From positions 618,002 through 682,001 of the forward strand of contig CM000855.1 of the NCBI GenBank assembly GCA_000163995.1: a stretch of DNA of 64,000 nt. The letters are read 5' to 3'. The translations under genes and the position numbers were made by a program. The notes beneath the pieces are model-generated. The model was not told the origin of the DNA. It saw only the letters and a list, made by a program, of their open reading frames with translations, and searched no databases. This DNA comes from Campylobacter jejuni subsp. jejuni 414. GTDB taxonomy: Bacteria; Campylobacterota; Campylobacteria; Campylobacterales; Campylobacteraceae. The number at the start of each line of letters is the position of its first letter. Within the stretch, counting starts at the first letter, position 1. Shown here in pieces: positions 19,646 through 29,921 of this stretch.

Positions 19646-21148
19646 ATGGCAAATCTTTATTTGATGAGATCTAGAAGTGACGAGCTAAATACTATTATTA
19701 GCACAAATTTGCTTAAAAATTATAGTAAAATTTATAAAAACATCGCAATTTATTGTCCTGCGATATATATACATCGTATCCCTGTTTTGCAAGGTTGGTT
19801 GGAAGAATTTAATATCAATCAAACCCTAAAAAGCGCTTATGGTTTTACTTTTAGGGAGGCAATGGAAGAATTTAGCAAAGATCCGCATAATTTTTTCAAT
19901 GTTATTTTAGAAGAATACGAAGAGCTAAAACGCAGATATGATTTTGTGCTTGTAAATAGTTTTTGCGAATTTGGAATACTTGATGGATTTGATCTTAGTA
20001 TAAAATTAGCTAAAAATCTTAACACTCCTATCGCCGCTATTATCAACGATGAAGATAAACTTATAGCACAAAAATACTTTGATCATGTTTTAGATGGTCG
20101 TAATTATGTTTTGATTAATGAAAATTTTAATTTTGAAAAAGTGCAAAAGCTTGAAGAATATGATTTTATAACCCCGCATCGTTTTAAGTATGAACTGATT
20201 AAACAAAGTGTGAAAAACAAAAAAACCGTTGTTTTGCCAGAAAGTAATGATGAGAGAATTTTAAGAGCTGCTGAAATTTTATTAAAAAGCAAAGTCGTTG
20301 ATCTTATTTTATTAGGCGATGAAGAAAAGATTAGGCAAGATGCTGTTAGATTAAGTCTTGATTTAAATACTATACAAATTATAAATCCACTCAATTCAGA
20401 ATATAATCAAGAATTTACTTCTATTCTTTATGAGGCAAGAAAATCTAAAGGAATGAGTTTGGAAGAAGCTAAGATGCTAGTTCAGGATAAAACTTATTTT
20501 GGAACCTTGCTTATATATACTGCAAAGGCTGATGCTATGGTTAGTGGGGCATCAACTACTACAGCTGAAACGATTCGTCCTGCATTGCAGCTTATTAAAA
20601 CCAAAGAAGGGATTAGCTCTGTTTCAGGAATTTTCTTTATGGGGCTTGAAGATCAAGTTTTAGCTTTTGCTGATTGTGCTGTAAATCCAAGTCCAACTGC
20701 TGAACAACTTGCAACTAGTGCCTATGTGAGTGCTATGACTGCTAAATCTTTTGGACTTGAGCCAAGGATAGCTTTACTTTCTTATTCTAGTGGTGATAGC
20801 GGTAAGGGAGAAAGTGTAGATCTTGTAAAAGAAGCATTAAAAATTGCTAAAGAAAAATATCCTGAGCTAAATATAGATGGTCCTATGCAGTTTGATTGTG
20901 CCTATGATCCAAAAACCGCAGCAAAGAAAATGCCAAATTCTAAGATAGCAGGCAATGCAAATGTATATATTTTCCCTGATCTTAATGCAGCAAATATTTG
21001 TTATAAAGCAGTTCAAAGAACCGCTAATGCTTTAGCAATTGGTCCTATTTTGCAAGGACTTAAAAAACCTGTTAATGATTTAAGTCGTGGATGTTTGGTA
21101 GATGACATTGTAGATACTGTAATTTTAAGTGCTATACAAGCACAATAG
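19646..21148 (+). CDS. pta: Phosphate acetyltransferase Pta
   Basis: Pta converts acetyl-CoA and phosphate to acetyl phosphate, the first step of acetate production and, in reverse, of assimilation. I start at the second ATG of ATGATG (19646), six bases after AAGGAG; longer in-frame starts would overlap the flgH promoter. The 500-residue protein has an N-terminal DRTGG/P-loop-like regulatory region lacking a clear P-loop, and a C-terminal PTA_PTB catalytic domain (VVLPESNDERILRAAEIL, VSGASTTTAETIRPALQ, PDLNAANICYKAVQR). ackA follows after 13 bases. Confidence 0.95.
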   Translation: MANLYLMRSRSDELNTIISTNLLKNYSKIYKNIAIYCPAIYIHRIPVLQGWLEEFNINQTLKSAYGFTFREAMEEFSKDPHNFFNVILEEYEELKRRYDFVLVNSFCEFGILDGFDLSIKLAKNLNTPIAAIINDEDKLIAQKYFDHVLDGRNYVLINENFNFEKVQKLEEYDFITPHRFKYELIKQSVKNKKTVVLPESNDERILRAAEILLKSKVVDLILLGDEEKIRQDAVRLSLDLNTIQIINPLNSEYNQEFTSILYEARKSKGMSLEEAKMLVQDKTYFGTLLIYTAKADAMVSGASTTTAETIRPALQLIKTKEGISSVSGIFFMGLEDQVLAFADCAVNPSPTAEQLATSAYVSAMTAKSFGLEPRIALLSYSSGDSGKGESVDLVKEALKIAKEKYPELNIDGPMQFDCAYDPKTAAKKMPNSKIAGNANVYIFPDLNAANICYKAVQRTANALAIGPILQGLKKPVNDLSRGCLVDDIVDTVILSAIQAQ

Positions 21149-21161
21149 AAAGGAATAATGA

Positions 21162-22352
21162 ATGAAAATTTTAGTTTTAAATTCGGGCTCTTCGTCGATT
21201 AAATTTAAATTTTTTGATGATAAAATCGTTAAGGCGAGTGGTTTAGTAGAAAAAATCGCAGAGCAAAATTCAAAAGTTATATTAAAAAATACTTTAAATA
21301 ATGAAAACTTTGAAAGAGAGTTAACGATAAATAATCATGAAGAAGGACTTCGTATAGTCAATGAGCTTTTTAAAGAATCAGGAATTTTAGCAGATTTGAA
21401 TGCTCTTGATGGCTGTGGTCATCGTATAGTGCATGGGGGAGAAATTTTAAGCGAGCATTGTTTGGTGGATGATTATGTTCTTAAAGAGATAGACAGGGTT
21501 AGCATTTTTGCCCCTTTACATAATCCTGCGCATTTAGCAGGTATAAAAACAATGATTAAAGCCGCACCTAGTGTTGCGAATGTGGCTATTTTTGATACAG
21601 CTTTTCATCGCACTATGCCTGATTTTGCTTATATGTATGCTTTGCCTTATGATTTTTATGATAAACATAATATCAGAAGATATGGTTTTCATGGGACTTC
21701 TCATGCCTTTGTTAGTTCTAGAGCAGCAAATTTGCTTGAAAAAGACAAAAATGAATTAAATGTTATCTCTGCTCACCTTGGAAACGGTGCAAGTGTATGT
21801 GCTATAGAAAAGGGTAAGAGCGTAGATACTTCTATGGGATTTACTCCACTTGAAGGGCTTGTTATGGGAACGCGTTGTGGGGATTTAGATCCTGCTATTT
21901 TGCCTTTTATTAGCCATCTTAAAGGTTTAACCATAGAAGAAATAGATACACTGATGAATAAAAAAAGTGGAGTTTATGGAATTTGTGGTTATAATGATTT
22001 TAGAGATATAGAAAGTCAAATAGAACAAGGTAATGATAAAGCACGCTTGGCCCTTGATATGTTTTGCTACCGTCTTGTAAAGTATATAGGAGCTTATTTT
22101 GCTGTGTTGCCAAAAACTGATGCTATTATTTTTACCGGCGGTATAGGAGAAAATGATAGTTTGGTTCGCCAAAAAGTATGCGAGAAATTAGCTCATCTTG
22201 GTATCGAGTTAGATTTTGAACTTAACAAACAAAGAATTGCAGGCGAAAGAATGATAAATCATGCAAATTCTGAAGTTAAAGTACTTGTCATTCCTACAGA
22301 TGAAGAGTTAGAAATCGCTAGAATTACGGAAGAATTTATCAGTAAAAACTAA
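21162..22352 (+). CDS. ackA: Acetate kinase AckA
   Basis: AckA interconverts acetyl phosphate and acetate with ADP/ATP. The 396-residue protein carries both family signatures: MKILVLNSGSSSIKFKFF at the N-terminus and RRYGFHGTSHAFVS near residue 170, plus the nucleotide-binding FTGGIGEND near residue 323 and GTRCGDLDPAI. It forms an operon with pta and ends at a strong hairpin. Confidence 0.97.
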   Translation: MKILVLNSGSSSIKFKFFDDKIVKASGLVEKIAEQNSKVILKNTLNNENFERELTINNHEEGLRIVNELFKESGILADLNALDGCGHRIVHGGEILSEHCLVDDYVLKEIDRVSIFAPLHNPAHLAGIKTMIKAAPSVANVAIFDTAFHRTMPDFAYMYALPYDFYDKHNIRRYGFHGTSHAFVSSRAANLLEKDKNELNVISAHLGNGASVCAIEKGKSVDTSMGFTPLEGLVMGTRCGDLDPAILPFISHLKGLTIEEIDTLMNKKSGVYGICGYNDFRDIESQIEQGNDKARLALDMFCYRLVKYIGAYFAVLPKTDAIIFTGGIGENDSLVRQKVCEKLAHLGIELDFELNKQRIAGERMINHANSEVKVLVIPTDEELEIARITEEFISKN

Positions 22353-22362
22353 AATTTAAAAG

Positions 22363-22396
22363 CATATAAATCTTTATTTTGATTTATATGGTTTTT
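22363..22396 (+). terminator. Rho-independent terminator after pta-ackA
   Basis: CATATAAATC pairs with GATTTATATG (10 bp, 8-base loop), followed by GTTTTTAG. It starts 10 bases after the ackA stop. Confidence 0.75.
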
Positions 22397-22399
22397 AGC

Positions 22400-23300
22400 A
22401 ATGCTATATACTCGCTTTGCTTTTCATTGATAATCTCAATATAAGTTAAAATCATCATCACTTAAACCATAAAGTTATTTTTCCAATAAATCATTTTTTG
22501 CCCTTAGGATATTATAGGCTTTTTTGGTTTCTGGAATTTCTTTACTTTTTAAACGCTCATCAAATTTACTTTGTTTAAAGAATAAGTAGTTTGGCTAAAA
22601 TTTGCATGCATCTTTCCTTCATATAAAGACAAAAGTCCTTCTTGAAATTCTATAAATAAATTTGTTATATTAAGCTCTCTTCTAAAATCAATATAATCAA
22701 AAGATAGGGTTTGAAATTTTTGATAGCATTTTTTAGAATTTCTAAGGCTCGCTTGTCTTTTAATTTCATTAAGGCTAAGTGAATCCGGGCTTAGCTTTTT
22801 GATATCTTTTAAGCTTGAGGTTAAATCTCCTCTTTATTTTTAATGAATTTGTATCTGTTTTATAAAATATAGTTTTGATTTTATGAGTTTTGCTTAGTGG
22901 TGTGTTTTTATAAGCATAAGAGCAAATTTATAGCTTTTATGTATATCGGCAAATATAGCCTCTCTATTTTCAAAACTATAAAAATACTCCAAGCTTTTCT
23001 TTTCTAAATTTCTTTGCGTAAAGTTAAGTTTTCTTGTATAATTTTTCATCCTAATCTTATAAAATTCCATCTTAAATTTTCTAATGCCCTTAATACAAAT
23101 TCATCTTCAAATTGATCTTCATTTTGTTTTTTAATTTTTCTTTGTCATAAATTTTGTAATTTTGTTTAAAATATCTTCAAAGGCTTTTTGGTTGGTTTTG
23201 AAATTATAAATTATAGGAAAGTCAATTTCTAAAGAATAGCTTGTGAAAAGATTATTATTAAGGTATTTTTAAAGATTTTACATTTTAAATTATATCTAAG
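22400..23300 (-). pseudogene. Decayed type IIG restriction-modification gene
   Basis: No intact ORF exists in the roughly 1 kb between ackA and 23400, but the minus strand keeps coding fragments in several frames. An open piece at about 22567-22830 reads LTSSLKDIKKLSPDSLSLNE and, further on, FIEFQEGLLSLYEGKMHANF. A second frame at about 22450-22580 reads KFDERLKSKEIPETKKAYNI, then a stop, then LYGLSDDDFNLY. The LYEGKM and DERL elements recall C-terminal specificity regions of large fused methylase-nucleases. The reference strain carries an R-M gene (Cj0690c) at this place, as I recall. Edges are approximate. Confidence 0.7.
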
Positions 23301-23399
23301 AAAACTTTAAAGACTTGTGCTTATTTTGGGAAAATGATTTTTTAGTTGGAATTAATTTTCTTTAGATAAAATTTTTAATTAAAAGATAAAGCGTGGATT

Positions 23400-23892
23400 A
23401 TGAAAAAATTTAAAGAATTTAGTCTTCATTTTTTATTTAAAATATCAGAACAACCCGTTATTATAAAAGATTTACTAGAAGCAAATGCACTTTTTAATGA
23501 CGGTATGCTTGTAGATCCTTCTAAGCTAAATTTTAATTTTCAAAATTCTAAATTCTTATATTTATTTTGGTATTTTTTGTGCTGTGGTTTTGTTGCCATT
23601 GCTTTTAATCACTCATTATTTTTTAACAAAGCTCGATTTTCATATAAGTATAGTAAGTGCTGTTATGGTTACTGCTTGTGTGTTTATAGGATATGATATT
23701 TTTAAAGTTTATACTCGAAAAATAATTTCAAAAAAATTAATACAAAAAGCTTGGGCTTTACATTTTCCTTATTTTCCTTATGAGAAATATTCTGTAATGG
23801 CGGGTGAATTTTATAAAGAAGCTTTAAAAGAAGAAATTCCAAAAGCAAATTTAGAGCAGTATGTTTTAGATAAGATTATTTATTCTAAATAA
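23400..23892 (+). CDS. Membrane protein of unknown function (split by +1 indel)
   Basis: The frame from ATG 23400 is lost at a T6 run (23573-23578). With T5 it continues as LFWYFCAVVLLPLLLITHYF into the frame ending at 23892, giving 163 residues. The protein has a soluble N-terminus of about 50 residues, two membrane helices (about residues 56-76 and 86-104) and a charged C-terminal part. It converges with the FtsL-like gene, overlapping it by 13 bases. I recognise no family. Confidence 0.72.
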
Positions 23893-24808
23893 TCTAAAAT
23901 TTGATTTTGAAATCGCATATTTTCAAGTCTTCTTTTTAAATCTTTATTTTCTTCATTTAAAACACTTTCTTCCGTTCTTAATGTGGCAATTTCTCTACTA
24001 AGATAATAAATTTGGTTTCTAATGTAAATTTGTGGAGCAAATAAGAATAATGCAAAACTAACAAGCAAGGCTGCAAAAAGAAGGTGATTAAAATTTAAAT
24101 TTCTATCTTCTTTAGTAGCATTAGAAAAGCCTTCCAATAAAACATTTTTTGCTTTTTGGGTATCTTCGTCATTTTGTTGTTTTTCTTGAATTTGAGTGGG
24201 TTGTTTTGGAAGTTCTTGTTTGTTTTCTTGTGATGTTATTTTTTTTTGTAAATTTTCTAAACTTTGTTTGATATCAGGTTGATTTTTAATGTCTGGTTTT
24301 TTTCTATAGTTTGGGGTTTTTGTATTTTAAGTTCAGTTTTTTGAATTTTTTCTACAGGGTTTATAGGTTCTTTTTTAGCTTGGGTAGAAATTTGATCGTT
24401 TTTTGTTTGAATTTGTGGTTTGATTTGAATATTTTTTATTTCATTTGTTTTTTTTCTTCCAAATGAAAAAATTTTTTTAGTTTTTTTATTTTCTTCTTTT
24501 TTTCTTTCTTTCATTTTGGAGAAAATTTTTTTAGCAAGAGATTGTTTTTCTTCTAATTTAACATTTATCAAATCTTCTTTTAAATATATATTTGACTTTT
24601 TAGTATGCTTTAACTCATACTCTTCATCAAGTTCTTCTAAGAATTTATTAGCAGCCTTTTTTCTAAAGCGACGCCTTAAAATATCATCACTAGAAATTTC
24701 CTCCCTTAAATCATCATCAAGTGGTTTGCCTTGATTTATAGCACGAGAAAATTTCAACATTTTTTGGCGTATGTTTTGTCGTTCTTTTAGGAAATCATCT
24801 TCTAGCAT
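23880..24808 (-). CDS. FtsL-like divisome protein with long N-terminal extension (split by -1 indel)
   Basis: Two frames join if the coding-strand A7 run (T7 at 24297-24303) is A8, giving 309 residues. Residues 1 to about 240 are charged, K/E/Q-rich and presumably cytoplasmic. One membrane helix follows (LLFAALLVSFALFLFAP, about 242-259), then a C-terminal leucine-zipper coiled coil (LSREIATLRTEESVLNEEN). A bitopic protein with a periplasmic zipper, directly after rsmH with no gap, is the FtsL/DivIC arrangement, so it may be the FtsL of this organism. The long N-terminus is unusual. Assignment is by topology and synteny only. Confidence 0.7.
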
Positions 24809-25738
24809 TTATTGTCCAATATTGTTAAAATAAAAAGCACGCATTTTAGCGCAACTTGAACGAGAATTTTTTAAAAGCTCTTCTTTGCTTGCACTTATAG
24901 CTTTTTTGGTTATTATTTGCCCTAGACTGTGGTTATTTCCACATTCGCAACGCATTATTTTTTCATCGCAAATGCAGTTTTTTGCCCATTTTTTGAAAAA
25001 ATTTTTTACTATTCTATCTTCTAAAGAATGAAAGTTAATGATTGCTAAAATACAATTTTTCGGTTTTAAATTTTCTAAATACTTAAAAAAATCTTTGAGC
25101 ACTTTAAGTTCTTGGTTTACTTCTATTCTAATAGCTTGAAATACTAAAGTAGCTTTGGAAATTTTTCTATGATTTTGTTTGCTTTTTCCTATAATTTGAC
25201 AAAGTTCTTTAGCACTTTTAATCGGATTTTTATTTCTTGCTAAGCAAATTTTTTCAGCAATAAAATGTGCATCGTGTAATTCTCCATATTCTTTAAAAAT
25301 GGAAGTTAATTGTTCTTTTGTGTAGGTGTTGACAATCTCATAGGCTGATATTTTAGAGTTTTGATTCATTCTCATATCCAAAAAGTCAGAATTTAAACTA
25401 AAACCTCTTTCGTTGTTATCAAGTTGAAATGAAGAAACTCCAATGTCTGCTAAAATACCTCTTAAATCTTCTTTATGTGAAATTTTTTCTAAAATTTCAC
25501 CAAAATTGCTTTGTATAAAAGTAATTCTATCGTGAAAGTGTTCAAGGCGTTTTTTAGAAAATTCTAAAGCTTGTTGATCTTGATCGCAAGCAATGAATTT
25601 AAGATTAGGGTGGTTTTTAAGTAAAGCTTCACTATGTCCGCCAAATCCTAAGGTGCAATCTAAAAAATAACCTGTTTTAAGATTTTTAAAAATCTCTTGA
25701 ACTTCATTAAGCAAAACTGGGATATGAGGAATTTTCAA
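24809..25738 (-). CDS. rsmH: 16S rRNA m4C1402 methyltransferase RsmH (MraW)
   Basis: RsmH N4-methylates C1402 of 16S rRNA. I start at TTG 25738 (LKIPHIPVLLNEV), which has an AGGA ribosome site and matches the usual N-terminus; a longer upstream frame to 25855 has no support. The 309-residue protein has HIPVLLNEV, the SAM motif DCTLGFGGHSEALL, DIGVSSFQLDNNERGFS and RIEVNQELK, all RsmH hallmarks. It begins the rsmH to FtsL-like minus-strand pair. Confidence 0.96.
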   Translation of the reverse strand: MKIPHIPVLLNEVQEIFKNLKTGYFLDCTLGFGGHSEALLKNHPNLKFIACDQDQQALEFSKKRLEHFHDRITFIQSNFGEILEKISHKEDLRGILADIGVSSFQLDNNERGFSLNSDFLDMRMNQNSKISAYEIVNTYTKEQLTSIFKEYGELHDAHFIAEKICLARNKNPIKSAKELCQIIGKSKQNHRKISKATLVFQAIRIEVNQELKVLKDFFKYLENLKPKNCILAIINFHSLEDRIVKNFFKKWAKNCICDEKIMRCECGNNHSLGQIITKKAISASKEELLKNSRSSCAKMRAFYFNNIGQ

Positions 25739-25906
25739 AATGTCAATCCTAATAAAATTTTTATAAACTATAATTATAACTAAAATTTTATTGTAAGAAT
25801 CATAAAATTTAAAGAACAAATATTTTTTGGCAAAAATTTTATAATTAAACTCCACTTAAACACTTCTACGATAAAATATCTAGTTTAAATTTAATCAAGG
25901 AATGAT

Positions 25907-27397
25907 ATGCTTACTTGGATGCAACATCACAAAAAATATCTTGTTGTTACTATATGGGTTAGTACTATAGCTTTTGTTGGCGCTGGCTTTTTAGGTTGGG
26001 GTGCTTATGATTTTAATCTCAATCGCAGTTCGAGTGTTGCAACAGTAGGAAATGAAAAGATAAGTTTTAGTGAATTTGATACTAGGTATAGACAAATTTT
26101 AAGTTATTATAATCAAATTAGCAATGGTGCTTTAACTCCCGAAAATGCTGAGCAATTAGGCATTGAAAATATAGCTTTAAGCTCTCTTGTTGAAGATAAA
26201 CTTTTGTTAAATTTTGCTAAAGATTTAGGTGTTGATGCAAATGAAAATGAAATTTTACAAAAACTTGCAAATACTAGAGAATTTCAAGATCCTACAGGAG
26301 ATTTTAATAAAACAATTTATTATGAACTTTTAAATGTTAATAACTTAACTCCAAAAGATTATGAAACGCAACTTGCAAACGAAGTGATTGTTGGTAAGCT
26401 TGATCATATTTTTAATATTCCTAATAAAGATGAAGAATTAAAAATGCTAGCTTCTAGTTATTTTATGCGAGATGCTTTGAGTATTGCAAAAATCGATTAT
26501 GATAAAAAAAATATCAAGATTAACGAAGAAGATTTAAAAAAGCTTTGGAGTGAACATAAGGAAGATTATAAAACTAAAAAAATGTATGAAATTTCAACTT
26601 ATTTCTTGCCATCTAGTAACGAAAAAATCGACGATAAAGAATTAGAAAAATTTTATAATCAAGATGAAAATAAACTAAAATATAAAGATTTTGCAGGTAA
26701 AGTGATGGATTTTCAGTCTGCTAAAAATGAAGTCGCTAAAGATTATGCCTTGATGCAGTTAAAGAGTGTTGCTAATGCTAAATTTTTAGATTTAAAAAAT
26801 GGGAAAGATAGTTTTCAAAAAGATCACAACATTAGTGAATCTGATGTTTATTATCCAATTGATCTTTTAAATAAAGCTAAAAATGGAGATGTTTTACGAC
26901 CCGTGCTTTATAATAATGGATATATCATAGTTAAACTAAATAAAGTAGATCCTATAAGAAATAAAACTTTTGAAGAAGCTAGAGATGAAGTTTTGCCTAT
27001 ATATTTGAGTGAACAGGCTAGAAAAAATTTAGAAGAAAAAGCTAAAAATAGTTTGGCAAATTTTAAAGGAGATAGTATAGGCTTTGTAAGTCGCGATAGT
27101 TCTCGTGAGAATGCAAAAGTTAGTGATAATATGTTAAATGACTCTGAATTTTCTTATTTTTTAATGAATGTATTTAATACTGATCAAAATAGCTCTTATG
27201 TGATCATCAATGATAGTAAAGCAATATTATATAAAATAAACAAACAAAAATTAGATATGAATTCTGATAAATTTGAACAATATAAAACTATGCTTAAGCA
27301 AAATTTGCAAAATTTAAAAGTAAATGAACTTAAGCAAGAACTTGTTGATGAACTTAAAAAGATATATCCGATAAAAATTTATTATAAAGGGAATTGA
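25907..27397 (+). CDS. PpiD/SurA-type periplasmic folding factor
   Basis: A 496-residue membrane-anchored periplasmic protein. One N-terminal helix (VVTIWVSTIAFVGAGFLGW, about residues 14-32) is followed by a SurA_N/PpiD-like chaperone region (VGNEKISFSEFDTRYRQIL) and a parvulin-like region with low similarity (KNGDVLRPVLYNNGYIIVKL, about 324-345). It probably helps fold outer-membrane or division proteins. It overlaps the upstream limit of the ftsA frame, suggesting an operon with ftsA-ftsZ. Confidence 0.85.
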   Translation: MLTWMQHHKKYLVVTIWVSTIAFVGAGFLGWGAYDFNLNRSSSVATVGNEKISFSEFDTRYRQILSYYNQISNGALTPENAEQLGIENIALSSLVEDKLLLNFAKDLGVDANENEILQKLANTREFQDPTGDFNKTIYYELLNVNNLTPKDYETQLANEVIVGKLDHIFNIPNKDEELKMLASSYFMRDALSIAKIDYDKKNIKINEEDLKKLWSEHKEDYKTKKMYEISTYFLPSSNEKIDDKELEKFYNQDENKLKYKDFAGKVMDFQSAKNEVAKDYALMQLKSVANAKFLDLKNGKDSFQKDHNISESDVYYPIDLLNKAKNGDVLRPVLYNNGYIIVKLNKVDPIRNKTFEEARDEVLPIYLSEQARKNLEEKAKNSLANFKGDSIGFVSRDSSRENAKVSDNMLNDSEFSYFLMNVFNTDQNSSYVIINDSKAILYKINKQKLDMNSDKFEQYKTMLKQNLQNLKVNELKQELVDELKKIYPIKIYYKGN

Positions 27398-27399
27398 TT

Positions 27400-28782
27400 T
27401 TGAATATATTAGGAATTGATTTAGGCTCAACCCAGACTTGTGCCATTATTGCTCAAAAAGATGAAGATGGATTGAAAATTATTGGTTTTTCTAAGTCAAA
27501 AACCAATGGGGTTAAAAAAGGTGCTATTACCAATATAGAGCTTGCTTCTAAATCCATTGAAGAGGCTGTTAGAAGTGCTGAGATGATGAGTGGGGTTCAT
27601 TATGATAAGGTTGTGCTATCTATATCAGGTGCTTATACTAAAAGTGTTGATAGTATAGGTGTTGTTAATATTCCAAATCATGAAATAGGCATTAAAGAAA
27701 TTCATCGTGCTGTAAGCACAGCTAAGCATACTGCTAACTTACCAAGCGGTTATGAAATTATCCATGTTTTACCTTATAATTTCAAAGTTAATGATCTTGA
27801 ACATGTTGATGATCCTTTGGGAATGAGTGGCAATCGTTTGGAAGTTTCAACTCATATAGTGATTTCACAAGAATCTCATATTAAAAATCTTAAGAAAGCA
27901 GTTGAATTGGCTGATTTGAGAGTGGACAATATAGTTCTTTCAGGCTATGCTTCAGCTATAGCTTGTTTAGATGATAGCGAAAAAGAATTAGGTGCTGTTT
28001 TGATTGATATGGGCGGGGCAATTTGTGATATGGTTGTTCATACTGGAAATTCGATTAGATATAATGATTGTTTACAAATTGGTTCGATTAATATTACTCA
28101 AGATTTATCCATGGCATTGCATACGCCTTTAAAAGAAGCAGAAAAAATTAAGCTTAATTATGCAGCTCTTTCTCAACAACCTAATACCCTAATACAAATT
28201 CCTTCAATGGGTGATGAAAGAAGAGTTAATGAAGTTTCTTTAGATATTATTTCAAATGTAATTTATGCAAGAGCAGAAGAAACTTTGATGATTTTAGCAA
28301 AAATATTAAGTGATAATCGTTATGCTAATGCTATAGGCGGTGGAGTTGTTTTAACAGGTGGAATGACTAAGTTAGCAGGAATTGATGAGTTAGCTCCTGC
28401 AACTTTTGATAATCGCTCAATTAGATTAGCTACTGCAAGGAAGGATTTGATTACTGGTTTTAGTGAAATTTTTAACGACCCTGAAAATACTTGTGCTATA
28501 GGGCTTTGTTTATATGGAGCAGGATATTTTACGCCTTATGAACTTGATTCTAATGAAAAATTAAGATACAAGGGGGAAATTGAAAATTTCAATCGTCAAA
28601 TTAAGCAAGATATTGTTTTGAAAAAAGATACAGAAAGTGAAATAAAATCTGATTTTTTTGATGAAAGTTTGCAAGAAAATGATACAATTGCAATACAAGG
28701 ACAATTAGACTTTAAAGAGCCGAAAGAAAAAAAACCTAGTGTTTTTTCAAATATCTGGCATAAAATTATGAATCAATTTTAA
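27400..28782 (+). CDS. ftsA: Cell division protein FtsA
   Basis: FtsA is the actin-like protein that tethers FtsZ to the membrane. I prefer TTG 27400 (MNILGIDLGSTQ) because the AAAGGG ribosome site is then about 8 bases away; TTG 27394 is too close. The 460-residue protein has the phosphate-1 loop GIDLGSTQTCAII, the SHS2 1C insertion, IDMGGAICDM and VVLTGGMTKLAGID. The C-terminus ends in an amphipathic helix (FSNIWHKIMNQF), the usual membrane-targeting sequence. ftsZ follows after 16 bases. Confidence 0.95.
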   Translation: MNILGIDLGSTQTCAIIAQKDEDGLKIIGFSKSKTNGVKKGAITNIELASKSIEEAVRSAEMMSGVHYDKVVLSISGAYTKSVDSIGVVNIPNHEIGIKEIHRAVSTAKHTANLPSGYEIIHVLPYNFKVNDLEHVDDPLGMSGNRLEVSTHIVISQESHIKNLKKAVELADLRVDNIVLSGYASAIACLDDSEKELGAVLIDMGGAICDMVVHTGNSIRYNDCLQIGSINITQDLSMALHTPLKEAEKIKLNYAALSQQPNTLIQIPSMGDERRVNEVSLDIISNVIYARAEETLMILAKILSDNRYANAIGGGVVLTGGMTKLAGIDELAPATFDNRSIRLATARKDLITGFSEIFNDPENTCAIGLCLYGAGYFTPYELDSNEKLRYKGEIENFNRQIKQDIVLKKDTESEIKSDFFDESLQENDTIAIQGQLDFKEPKEKKPSVFSNIWHKIMNQF

Positions 28783-28798
28783 CAAGGAGAAAATTTTT

Positions 28799-29911
28799 AT
28801 GAGTGAATTTTTAGTAGAAGAAATGCAACATAATAAAGGTGCAAAAATTAAGGTTATAGGCTGTGGTGGTGGCGGTGGTAATATGATCAACCACATGGTT
28901 AAAATGGGATTAAATGATCTTGATTTAATTGCGGCAAATACCGATGCACAAGCTATTTCAACTTCATTAGCGAAAACTAAAATTCAACTTGGTGAGAAAA
29001 AAACTAAAGGTTTGGGTGCTGGTATGCTTCCTGAAGTAGGCGCAGAAAGTGCTAGAGAAAGTTTTGAGGAAATAAAAGCAAGCCTTAGTCAAAGTGATAT
29101 TGTATTTATTGCTTCAGGTTTTGGTGGAGGTACTGGAACAGGTGCAACCCCAGTCATCGCACAAGCGGCTAAAGAAATTGGAGCTTTAACTGTTTCTGTT
29201 GTAACTATGCCTTTTGCTTTCGAAGGAAAACAAAGAAAAAAACTTGCTGAAAGCGGTCTCCTTGAACTTAAAAAAGAAAGTGATTCTATTCTTGTAATTC
29301 AAAATGAAAAATTATTAAGCATTATTGATAAAAAAGCAGGTATTAAAGATGCCTTTAGATTGGTTGATGATATTTTAGCTCGTGCTGTAAAAGGTATGGT
29401 GTCTATCTTGCTTGATAATGGAGATATTAATGTTGACTTTGCAGATGTAAGAACTATCATGAGTCATCGCGGACTCGCACTTATGGGTGTTGGTAGTGCT
29501 AGCGGTGAAAATGCTATAGAGGAAGCTCTTTCAAATGCTATAGAATCTCCTTTGCTTGATGGAATGGATATTAAAGGTGCCAAGGGTGTTATTTTGCATT
29601 TTAAAACAAGCTCTAATTGCTCTTTATTTGAAATTTCAGCAGCAGCAAATAGTATACAGGAAATTGTTGATGAGAATGCTAAGATTATTTTTGGTTCTAC
29701 TACAGATGATAGCATGGAAGATAGAGTTGAAGTAACTATTATTGCGACAGGATTTGAAGATAAAGATAAGGTAGCTAAAAAAACCACCGAAGAAGCTCAA
29801 GATTCTAAGAAAAATCCTTATTTAAGTCTTAAAAAGGTGAGTGGTGGTTATGATGAAGAAATAATGGCGCAAATTGAAACGCCAACTTTCTTGCGTCGTC
29901 AAATGGATTAA
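28799..29911 (+). CDS. ftsZ: Cell division GTPase FtsZ
   Basis: FtsZ is the tubulin-like GTPase that forms the division ring. The 370-residue protein shows IKVIGCGGGGGNMINHM, the tubulin signature GGGTGTGATP (about residues 105-114), NVDFADVRTIM and the C-terminal tail IETPTFLRRQMD, the conserved peptide that binds FtsA. It is preceded by AAGGAG and ends the ppiD-ftsA-ftsZ run at a strong terminator. Confidence 0.98.
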   Translation: MSEFLVEEMQHNKGAKIKVIGCGGGGGNMINHMVKMGLNDLDLIAANTDAQAISTSLAKTKIQLGEKKTKGLGAGMLPEVGAESARESFEEIKASLSQSDIVFIASGFGGGTGTGATPVIAQAAKEIGALTVSVVTMPFAFEGKQRKKLAESGLLELKKESDSILVIQNEKLLSIIDKKAGIKDAFRLVDDILARAVKGMVSILLDNGDINVDFADVRTIMSHRGLALMGVGSASGENAIEEALSNAIESPLLDGMDIKGAKGVILHFKTSSNCSLFEISAAANSIQEIVDENAKIIFGSTTDDSMEDRVEVTIIATGFEDKDKVAKKTTEEAQDSKKNPYLSLKKVSGGYDEEIMAQIETPTFLRRQMD

Positions 29912-29921
29912 ATTGATTTCT

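Noticed and set aside
25739..25855. N-terminal extension of RsmH
   Set aside because: The extra residues are low-complexity and hydrophobic, and the family N-terminus HIPVLLNEV lies right after TTG 25738, which has a ribosome site.
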